Shown here: positions 47,478-59,400 of the stretch, one piece after another
Layout of the letters: every line of letters starts with the position of its first letter
Numbering within the stretch: the first letter of the stretch is position 1
The notes under the pieces: generated by a model
The model's input: only the letters and a program-made list of their open reading frames with translations
What the model was told of the DNA's origin: nothing
Database searches by the model: none
Origin: Istiophorus platypterus
Taxonomy: Eukaryota; Chordata; Actinopteri; Istiophoriformes; Istiophoridae
DNA length: 64,000 nucleotides
NCBI GenBank assembly: GCA_016859345.1
Contig: CM029115.1
Span: 14,234,001-14,298,000 of the forward strand
Direction: 5' to 3'
Translations under genes and position numbers: made by a program

Positions 47478-50400
47478 ATGACGGACTCCAAGTACTTCAC
47501 CACCACCAAGAAAGGTCTGGTTGTTAATTATTAAGATAAATGGTTTAACCTGTATAACATCTCAGTGTGAAAATGTTCATATTATTTTCAGTTCTCAGGT
47601 AATGCTAGCATCCATGCATTGTTTTAAGCAAGTGCTCTGTGGATTTTGTGTCATAGGCAGCTTGATGGTGCTGAATTACTTTTTTCTTTCTTTTTTTTTC
47701 TTTTTTTCAGGTGGTAATGTTGCCCAAATAACTTAAAGCTTTGCAGTGATTTCAAAAGATTTATTTTAATTATATTCCCAGTAGCACAACCCGATACACA
47801 TTCATGATCATTCAGTCAATGAGAGCTCTGAAAGAAATTTAACCAAGATTGTTATCACCCGGCTTTGTATCAACATTATTGCTAAGAACTTAACAGTTTT
47901 GATTACTGTAAGTTAGAGAAGACATATTGAGCATTAACTCTTAAAGAATTAGGGGTCCTTCTTAGCTCCCTGTTGTATTTTTTGTGGCTACTCTCACACA
48001 GCCCAGATCTGTGCACGTGCATACAAGGCTTAGAAAATGCAAACAGATACTTATGAGTGATCGTGTGAGTGTAGACTCCTTCTGTTTGTGTAAGATATCT
48101 TGACCCATACTGTAAGAGCATGTTTCTTTCAGTATCTGCTTCTTCTGTCGATTTGCCTAGTGTTGCTGTGCACAGTCTTTTGCTGACATTTTAGACGAGA
48201 TTGGGAGTGATTTAAGGTTTGCAATTGCTGAGAAACTCTAAGCAGATAGATTCAAATTCAAGCCCAAAATTGACAGTGTACTTACAGTGTATGTTTTTAT
48301 GGTCTAACTATAGTCTAGTTTGTGCAGATAGGCCCTGTAATAACACTGCACTTATATGTCAACTAAATAAAGTGTCTTTCAGTTTAGCACGAAGCAACAC
48401 AAATGGATCAACAAGCAAAAAAAAAAAGATCCTTTTGTCATCCTTCATGCGGGGTTCACTGGGTGTTGTTATTCAATTACCTACACTCATAGTTCAGATT
48501 CCTCTTTATTATATAAGACAGTGAGGGAATAAAGAAAGTCAATTAAATGTGAGAAATTACCAGGTAATAATTTATTTTCCAGCGTTTTAAGATAATACAA
48601 TTGTGTCTTTAGGCAGCCACAATGATTGAGTTCAATGAGTGACCCTGCACTAGCTCATCTTTACCACCTGCTCAACAATACCAACAAGTCTAACTGAGCT
48701 CTCAATGCCAAGTTTTGTTTTGAAAGTTCTCAAAAGATAATAACTCCCCAACCCCACCCATTAACGGACAACTAACATGACTTGTACTCTCCCATTTGCT
48801 GTTTTATTGGGCCTCTAAGTCTGCTGGTGTTCAGCTACTAATAATGCGAACATGCCATAATTGGCTTATTATAGGATTTATAATAAAAGCCTTCTACCGC
48901 TGAACTGCCAGAGGGTTTATAGTGTGCAGCAGTTATTGGAAGTGTGTCCTCTGTCACCAAAGTCAGTGATGTGTTAACTCCTTTTTAAATAAGATATGGA
49001 AAAGTTTTTGTTTTTGATATTGCAAGAGAATAATGGTAGAGGAAGGGGCACTTGAACCCCCGATAAACCAGTACCACCCACCAGTATCAGAAACTGCCGG
49101 GCGAGTCAGTGTCCCCATTCTATATTTATGAGAGGTTCCTATAGGTGAGAAAATGCTGTTCATCACATGTCATAGTATCCACAGCCCAGTTTGCAAGTTG
49201 TGATGTGTGAAAAGAGAGTACTGCTGAATAGTGCATCACAAATGGATTACATGACGAATAATTCTCCTTTCCCTCTTGTGTGTGCAGGGGAGATCTTCGA
49301 GCTCAAGGCAGAGCTGAACAGTGATAAGAAAGAGAAGAAGAAAGAGGCTGTAAAGAAGGTCATTGCATCCATGACAGTTGGCAAGGATGTCAGGTGAGCA
49401 AGGGGAAATGATATCAGAAAAATCTACCCTGGAATTATGTACCGTACCTCATCATTTTTCATTGTGAGTCAGAATTCGCATAACAGCCTGTTCCTCCCTC
49501 AGCGCTCTGTTCCCAGATGTTGTGAACTGCATGCAAACGGATAACCTGGAACTAAAAAAGCTGGTCTACCTCTACCTGATGAACTACGCCAAGAGTCAGC
49601 CAGACATGGCTATCATGGCTGTTAACACCTTTGTAAAGGTAAAGCTCAGTCTGTCATGCATGTGTAGAAACTGTATGAAATTAATTAACAGTAATTTGTG
49701 CAGTTAAAACTTGTTTTATACAGTGATGTAAAAGGATATGTGCAGTTGTTGAATTTAAAAAAAATTGAATTTATACATAAAGGATTTAGAAAGTTTATTC
49801 AATTTTAATTGGAAAATTATCAGGAAAAAAAGAAAATATTTAGAATTTCACAATTTAGGACCAACTCTTTGTATCAGGAAGTTTCAGATTGTGTTCATGT
49901 TGTTTTATACTGGTGCTCTGTATAGCATTGTATGATTGAAAGGATAGATATTATTCTTGTTAATTCGAATCTACTTATGCATGCAGCTGTTTAACGCAAT
50001 TTCCCTCTTGAATATCTGACATCAGTGAGATAATAGGTAAACCTCAAGGTATCAGTTTACGTTGAATACAGACATCCATAGTCTTCAAAGATGAATTTAA
50101 ATTTTCTTCCCTTTCATCATCCTACAAAAGCAGCTACACCTTAATGTGTGATAACTTTATTCTTAGGGAATGCTAATGCAAACAAATGAAGTAGGAATGT
50201 CTCTCAGATAATGTCGGATGAAACATAAATAAATCAAAATTTAGGATGTAACTTATCACCTCTCTGATCCACCCATCTAGGACTGTGAAGACCCCAACCC
50301 TCTCATCCGTGCCCTCGCTGTTCGTACAATGGGCTGCATCCGTGTGGACAAGATCACTGAGTACCTCTGCGAGCCACTGAGGAAATGTTTGAAGGATGAA

Positions 50401-53400
50401 GACCCATATGTGAGAAAGACAGCTGCTGTGTGTGTAGCGAAGCTTCATGATATCAATGCCCAGTTGGTGGAGGACCAAGGCTTCCTGGACACCCTTAAAG
50501 ACCTCATCTCTGACTCAAACCCCATGGTAAGAATCTAGCTGGCATCCTGCTGGCTGGCTATCAAGCGAGCCATATTTCTGAGTCAGGTTGAAACAGCTGG
50601 TTACACATCCTATCTCTGAATTTCACTGTTAAGCCCTGTGCTGACATACAAATGCAGTATGGTGCCAGGATGGTGTCGGCACAAATACTTGTTGTTTTTA
50701 TCTTAATATAGCTTCTGACTCCTACATTTTCTGTCGGGTTTTATCTGTTCTCTTGTCCTTATCTTTAAGGTTGTAGCAAACGCAGTGGCAGCACTGTCTG
50801 AAATAGCAGAGTCCCATCCCAACAGTAATCTACTGGACCTGAACCCTCAAACCATCAACAAGTTGTTGACAGCTTTAAATGAGTGTACAGAGTGGGGACA
50901 GATATTTATTCTTGACTGCCTGGCTAATTACACACCTCGTGATGATCGTGAGTCCCAAAGGTAAAAGCACACACTGCCTTCATTAACACTGCATGTGACT
51001 TAGCATATATTCCCGAATAAACTCTGTTTGATTTTTCTTTTCTTCATTAACATCTGCTAGCATCTGTGAGCGTGTGACCCCACGGCTCTCGCATGCCAAC
51101 TCTGCAGTGGTCTTGTCAGCAGTTAAAGTTTTAATGAAGTTCATGGAGATGCTGCCTAAAGACTTGGACTACTATGGCACACTGCTGAAGAAGCTTGCCC
51201 CTCCACTGGTCACTCTCCTCTCTGCTGAGCCCGAGTTGCAATATGTGGCGCTTAGAAACATCAATCTCATTGTACAGAGACGGTAAGTCTGGGTAGATGA
51301 TATGGGGAGAAGCTCTCATTAATATTCTTTATACTGCATTTACTGTAGCATGGTACATTTCAGTTTGGATTCCTTTAGCTTTTTTGCTTGTTGTATTATA
51401 ATCTTAAGTCATTAGCCACAAATGATGAGAAATGTTGTCCCTTTTTAGCCCCGAGATCCTGAAACATGAGATGAAGGTTTTCTTTGTAAAGTACAATGAC
51501 CCAATCTATGTCAAACTGGAGAAACTGGACATCATGATTCGCCTAGCATCTCAAGCAAACATTGCCCAGGTAGCACTCCAGCAGCTTTAATACATTACTG
51601 TCTTAGAGTGCTCTTAAGAGAGAAAACATAATGGTAACAGATCAATTGAGTGATCTGGATGCATGTCTGTTCTGCTGTAGGTTCTGGCTGAGCTGAAGGA
51701 GTATGCCACTGAAGTGGATGTGGACTTTGTCCGTAAAGCAGTCAGGGCCATTGGCCGCTGTGCCATCAAAGTGGAGGTATGTGGAGATGATGTAATACTG
51801 TTCTCAGGTGCTTGGATGTTCAAATCCTTGTGTCAACTATGTAGTTTAATGATAAAGCAACAGTTTATAAAACATTTACAGGTATTTAGACTCAATCAGA
51901 TCCCAACACTAAGTGATAAAATGCAACCAGTTAGGTTTAGTGTTTGTGAGGAACACAGGGTAGCTCTGTCATTATGTCGGTGATGTTTGTTACTTTCCAA
52001 ATGAACTAAAGTTATAGATTACGATGTATAACTTTATTCTAATAATTTCAACGGAACATATTTAGAAGTGACACAAAGCTGTTTACTGTTAAAGCCTAAG
52101 TGACTGTTTAACCCTGTCATTAAATACATAAAGCCACTCTGTTATACCTTTAGTAATATGACATTTTAGAAGGAGAGTGATGTGAAGTCTTGAAACTCTT
52201 TAAATTTCCTCCTGGGAACTCACATTTGAAAAAACAATAAAGCTAGTTCAGTGCATTGTTGTAGACTTTATATATTACATATATATTTATACATATATTT
52301 TTCTGTTTTTCTCCCCAATATAATTTTTCTCTCCATTTCTTAGCAATCAGCGGAGCGTTGTGTCAGCACCCTGTTAGACCTCATCCAGACCAAGGTCAAC
52401 TACGTGGTGCAGGAAGCCATTGTGGTCATCAAGGACATCTTCCGCAAGTACCCGAACAAGTACGTTCCCTGTAAGGCAATAGAATTGCCTTTTTAATTAA
52501 TAATTTAATGTATTTGTTCAGGTTTTAATATTTCCACAAAATGCTCAATATAAATGCTTGACTATGTATACAATAAAAGGGACACAATTGGGCTCCCATG
52601 GTAGCTAAGGTTGCGGTTTATTGCCATTCTTGATACAAAAATATAACAAATATTTATCATATATTTCACCTTTTACTAGGCACTTAATTTATAAGCTGTC
52701 CATTCACATTGAGACATTTTTAAATATGACTTTGTATCACCTATAACCTGTTTTGCATTGCTGTCTGATGTTGTGATTTAGTAGTTGTAATGTTTACTCA
52801 AACATACTGTTATTCACAAGCAGACACCGCAACTGTTCCCTTTCACTGTCTTTCAGATTATATACTTATGCTTTTTAAATGGGCAGAGTTAAAGCGTATT
52901 GCACATAGTGAAAACATTTCCATCCTGGCCTTTATCCCAAAACGCATGCAAAAGAGTTTTGAAACAAGAAAATTGTCCTCAGTAGTATTTTTGTAGTTGA
53001 CAGCCCTTAACAAGCTGCCTTGATTACACCTGGTCAAAGGTCAGGCGCATTTGGCTGGAGTGAGACTCCTGCTGGGGTATCAACAGATTGGATACATGTG
53101 CCAGACAGAAACCCCTGCCACACAGCAGTAGATCAACACCCTGAGTGTCCAAGGAAGCTTTGCAAAGCTTACACCCTCGGCATGGCTCAGGCCTTGAGCT
53201 AAATGAATCACTGCCCATTGAAACTTCTGCCTTTCCTGGTAATTAGATTAAAGCTAAATTGTCCTGCTTCAGCTCTTGTATAAGAAAAGCATTATATACA
53301 AGACATCCGTTTTAATTAGGCATTTTATTCAGATTTGAAATACCTCAGCTACAGAAGTTCATCAGCTAGGGTGGAAAGCACCAGCTGGTTCAGCATGTTG

Positions 53401-56400
53401 GATTTAATTTGTCAGGCTGCCAGACAACAGAGCAATAGTCCAGAGCAATGCTGAATCTGCTGCTGCTCTTGTTTTTGCAGTCCCTAGTGGCCAAAAATAT
53501 ATTCATTTAGCTTTAGGTAAATTACAGTAATTCACACTGCCATTGTTAATTTCTTTGTCTCTTCTAATATATTTGCAAAATTTGATGTTGTTTCATGTGA
53601 CTGTTTCCAGATATGAGAGTGTGATTGCCACTCTGTGTGAAAACTTGGACTCCCTGGATGAACCAGAGGCCCGAGCTGCCATGATCTGGATAGTGGGAGA
53701 GTATGCTGAGCGCATTGACAATGCTGATGAGCTGCTGGAGAGCTTTTTGGAGGGTTTCCACGATGAAAGCACCCAGGTGTGTTTAGCAAAGTGAAAGGAG
53801 GTTTTTATCTCAAAATATGTCCATTTTTAATGATTCTGGCACCAATAAGTGGCAGTAAGTTGAACACCTTGGTTTCTGTAGTCTGAAATGGTTAAATCCA
53901 CTGGTTAGCTGCTGCTAAGAAGTGAAAATGAGGTGCCGTGCTATACATAAATACAGACTTACTGCAGAGAACTGATATTATTTAACCAACAAAAAGAATC
54001 CTAGATGAGTAAAAAAAAAATTTTTCTGAGACTAGCTTTGCTTAATGTGAAGACACTTTTTTGTGGCTCAGAGGCCAGCCTTTGCACTGAAGAGCATTCT
54101 GCAAAAGTTCATTGTGGGTTTAACCCAAGCTGTAATTGGTTAGATGGCTCCTCCTTATTAATGGCTCAATATTATTCCACTGGAGAGTTGTTGTTTTTTT
54201 TATCAGAGTATAACAAGTTGTTTTTTTTTTTGGGTAGAGACAAATTCATTATGCTTAAAATGAGTCCTTATGTGCTGCTATTTGTAACGGCAGATTAGAC
54301 TAGTAGTTGGAATATTTATTATTTAGCAAGGTGTGGCATCCATGGGAAATTTAAGCCCTGAGAGGTGAAGGAGTTAAAAATTGTTTATTTCTCATGTGTT
54401 TGTTGTCGTCCAGTTCAGGGCATTTTTAAAAGATTATTGTTGAGATATACCCTAATACTCTATTACAATTTTAGGCCCTAATTTATTTTGTATTTGCACT
54501 AGCTACAGCTGAAAGTAGCATGCGAGTAGTTTTAAAGTACTGTATTTGTTTGCTGTGCCCTCTAGGTGCAGTTGCAGCTACTGACAGCCATCGTCAAGTT
54601 GTTCCTGAAAAAGCCTACTGAGACCCAGGAGCTGGTGCAGCAGGTGCTAAGCCTGGCAACACAGGTGAGGGGAAAAAAATGCACACAAAGTTTGAAGTGT
54701 GCAATTCATGTCCCTGTCATCATCTTTACAGATGTTTGACCATCCTCACTTTGCTTTTCCCAAGAGTTCCTCATTGCTTTATATTCAGGGACACTTGACT
54801 ATTGTAATGGCATTATGGATCTTAACCTTGCACTTACCATAGTGATGACTGCAGTAGTTTGAGCTTACTCTGCACTAACTGCGTCTTAATGCTTTTAGGT
54901 AATGTGGTGATAACAAAAAAATCAAACCCATTATGCAGAAAATTTACCTAGTATTATCTTAGCAAAAATTTTAGCAGCATCTTTTCTTATGTCAATAATT
55001 AATAAAGATTCCAAAATGAAAAAGTACCTGCAATATTTCTGTATATTGCATGTGTGTTTTATTTGAAGGCTTAAATAAAGCTATGCTTATATCTCTTATG
55101 TACTGAAGTACATGCAAGGTAGTTCAAATAACCATTTGATGTTTGTATATGTTAAATTTTAAGTGTAGTTCAGCAGACAATAAGCAATAGGCTACATGGT
55201 GTGGTATATGAACTACTGTTTAGTTCCAACTGTGTGCATGCTTAGTCAGTTACACCACACAACAAAGACAAAGGAATAGTGTACTGCTGTGACTTAACCA
55301 ACTCTGCAACTCTTCCATTGTCTCACATACCTTTTTTTTTTTTTAGTAGACATAACATCATGGAAAGGATGAGGTGTTGGTCTTTCTTTTCCTTTTTATT
55401 TATATAATTGAGGATTACAAAATAAGAGAAACACCTCATTATGATCCAGTCTAATACAGCACAACGGATAACTGGGGTTTCAAAAGCAACTTGAGTGGAG
55501 CCAAGGTCTCTGAGAGAATCATAAAAAAAAAAAAGATAATGAGGTTTACACACATAGAATTTATTACAGGGCTTGTGTATGGTATTTTATTAATTGGTAT
55601 AGATTTATCTACAGTAAAAAAAAAAAAAAAAAACCCGGTGTATTTGTGCAACATTAGATGCAACAGATGTACAGACAAACATTTTTCTTCCCTGCACAAA
55701 GCAGGCAGGCAGGAAGCAGCAATGAGGAGAAAATGTGTGTAATAACTGAAAAAAATTTATAACAGGTTAAATTTTTTATTCACTCAAATTCTTACTTTGA
55801 ACAAAAATCCTTCATACATATACACGCCAATAAAAATGTTATCTCTGGCTGCCTCATATTCTTTCCAAATCCTAGCACTACCCCAAGGCTGACTCAGTTT
55901 TTAATACCTTTAAATCACTGTAGGTTCTCTTATATCAAGGCTAAGTAAGGAAAGAGTGTAACATTTATAACGCATTTATTAAACATACTCCATAAATAAT
56001 AATCTCTCATCATCATGCCACTATGCCTTTTTGCAGGATTCTGATAACCCAGATCTCAGGGACCGTGGCTATATCTACTGGCGTCTGCTCTCCACAGACC
56101 CTGTGGCTGCCAAGGAGGTGGTTCTAGCTGAGAAGCCCCTGATCTCTGAGGAGACTGATCTTATTGAGCCCACACTACTTGAGGAGCTCATCTGCCACAT
56201 TGGTACTCTGGCTTCTGTCTACCACAAGCCACCGAGTGCCTTTGTTGAGGGCAGCCGTGGTGTTCAGCACAAGAGACTCCCTGGCAGCGCTGGATCGTGA
56301 GTAATGAACTTATGCACAGTAATGCAGTGACTCTGCTGTTATGTTTTCCTTCAAATCTGCTGAGTAACACACTTTTAGTTGTCAGACTGAGCACTGCTGC

Positions 56401-59400
56401 TCGCCATTGTTCTCAGTGCACTAGATGGAGTTATAGCCGCGGTTTAATGACAAATTAGGCTTACATTGCAAAGGGAAATATCTATTTTGCAGAGCAGTAA
56501 TCAAATAAATGACATCCCCATCAAAATATGTAATCTAAATTGTCTTTCTGTTTTCATGTCTCAATTTTATTTCCCCTAGTGGGGAGAGCGTTGAGAGCCC
56601 AGACACTGGCTCCACTGCTGGAGTTTCGGAGGCGCCCCCTGCTGTCATCCCATCCCAGGGAGACCTCCTGGGAGATCTGCTCAATCTGGACCTGACACCT
56701 CCTACAACCACAGGACCACCACCCCCCTCCTCTGGCATGCAGATGGGTGCTATGGACCTTCTTGGAGGAGGACTGGACAGCCTGGTATGTTTTCTACACA
56801 CCTACTGTCTGAGTGAAGCTTTTGAGTTCTGAAAGACTGGTATAAAACATCCTATTTGATTTCAGTATTTGGCTTAATGTCAATGGGACCTAGTGGTGGT
56901 AATGTATCTTTGTAGCTTATCTTTTTTTTCCATCTTTATAGTGCTTTTCTTTCTTCTTTTGACCCTTGTGTGTTTTCCTTTCTTTGTTCAATGCTTCACC
57001 TGCAGATGGGGGATGAGTCTGAGCCGGTAACTACATGGAGGGAGAGGGCACGTTTATAAACCATGTCAGGCCATTTTAGAGGATTAATTTAACCACGGCT
57101 GTTTTATCGTAGTTCTCATGCATCAGTCTGATGTATTCATTCATCGTTTATCATCAGTTAATTATCGTGTTTTGTACAATAAGCATGCTATTCAGTTCTT
57201 GAGTCCATCTCTTATCTTATCTCTGGGCTCTGCAATTGTGTTTCATGTTTCAATCAGCCGCCCATTCCCCTGCGGACGGACACTCCTCAGTCACCACAGC
57301 TCCCACATCAGTCCCCATCGCCCCCAGATTACAGCCCTACTGAGGTTGGTCCAGGGGACCACACTGGACCTGTAAAGGCCAGCACCAGCCTAGAACCCTC
57401 TCTTGTCCCCTATTGTACCCCTGTGTCTCCCTGGCCATCTTACCTATGTTTTTATGTTTTTTGTAAGAAAATTTGTCTTCCATACACAGTAGTTTAGCTG
57501 TTATTGTATGGAATCATTGGTTTGTTTGTTTTTTTGTTGTTGTTTTTTTTTTGTTTGTTTGTTTTTTTTGCACCACCATTTTTATTCACTGTAACCCCAA
57601 CCTCTTCATCACCACAATAGACACATGTAGTGGGTAGCATTTGAACAAAACCTATTGGATTTCAATAGACACTCCACCAGCCAACTTGTGTGAAAAGTAA
57701 AGGGCAGTTACTTAAAAGGAAAGATTTTCCCATACTGGTGTCTCCTTGTTGTTGCCTGTTAATAGCATAAACCCCATAGTGATCCTCAATCACTGAACAA
57801 CACTTAAGACCCTCATGCCCCTCCATCCATCCTCTTCAAACCTCTCAGAATATTATTTAATGTTGCAACAGCATATAACCTGAATTTCTTCTTCCCCCTA
57901 CCTAGCTTGGTGGAGACCTTGGAGGAAGTCCTGCTGTAAGTCATTTTGTTTTGTGAGGTTGTCTTGAGCTGTGCTCAATACAAGGTTACATTGACTGTGT
58001 TAGAGTAACGTGTTGTTTTGTGATCCACAGATGGGGGCAGGTTTCGGTGCTCCACCAGCTGCAATGCCGGCCTCTTTCAATGCCCCTGTTAGCGGTGGTC
58101 TGGATGATCTGTTTGATCTTGGAGGTGGAGTCGGTATGCCTATGGGAGCCTACAGCCCCCCTAAAACAGTAAGTATTTATAAGCTTGGATGAGATGGACG
58201 ACAGAATGATGCAATACAAGTGGTGGGTTCCCTAATTAATTAACTGATCTTGTCTCTGTTTAGGTTTGGCTTCCCGCCATGAAGGCCAAGGGTTTGGAGA
58301 TATCTGGCACTTTTGCCCGCCGTGCTGGGGTCATCCAAATGGAGATGACCCTCACTAATAAAGCTATGAGTGTCATGACTGATTTTGCCATTCAGTTTAA
58401 CAGAAACAGGTAAGGCCACCTATGAAGTTACTGATACTGTGATTTCTGTATATTTGCACATTTTGTGACACTCCTTTGTGTTTCTCTGTAGCTTCGGTCT
58501 CGCTCCGGCTGGTCCACTCCAGGTTCTCACTCCTCTTAGCCCAAACCAGAGTACTGAAGTGACCCTTCCCCTCAATACTGTAGGACCTGTCATGAAGATG
58601 GAGCCTCTTAATAACCTGCAGGTAACACAGTGTTCATTTCTCTTTATGTTATGTGAGTATGCAAATTTTGTTTTGGAACAACAACCTTTATTATGCTGCC
58701 TCTGCTTCTAGTTACCATGAATCCCTATGCCCAACTGAAATTGAAAGTGATGTAACTTACAATCAAGATGTTTGTCAGATGTCAAGTATGGACTAGAAGC
58801 ACAATGTTATGTATGCCAGCTGCTTCTGTTTTTTCAACAATGGCCTTCATAGGATACTGAAGCCTCAAGTTCACTGCCCATGGCTTCCTACTGAGCCCAG
58901 GGCATGTAAACAGAGTTAGCAGACATGGCTGCATGCTAAGTTTTTAATTCTTACTTAAATAAAAGAATAAATTTGAAATGAATAAAAATATGACTTTGCT
59001 CAGTCTGTGAAACTTCAAACTCCAGTTGCCATGCTGAAACTTCTCGGTCATTTTTCTTTGTATGTCCCAAGTTTACAGAATTGAAACATCAAAATGTTGG
59101 TTGAAATGTTAATGGACCTGACTATATCTCTTGGGACATTAAGTTTGGTCATGAAAATATGACCATATGCCTTAACTGATGAGTGATGCATCCCCACTGT
59201 TATTTACCTATACTGCTGAGTTCCATGCTTTGAATTAAACAGAACTGAAACATAAAACAGCCATCAGGGTGATATTGATAAGTTCTAAATAAAGAGCAGT
59301 AGAGGCAGGCTCGTTTTTAATCAGGGTGGTTCTTTTAACTGGGCAGAATGGTGGTTGGGTGCTGTGTGTAGCTGGAGAGTGAAGATAAGAGTGATGGAGG

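Noticed and set aside
59174..59222. Second snoRNA-like pair of boxes (CTGATGAGTGATGC ... GCTGAG)
   Set aside because: The C box deviates from consensus and the spacing of about 50 nt is too short.
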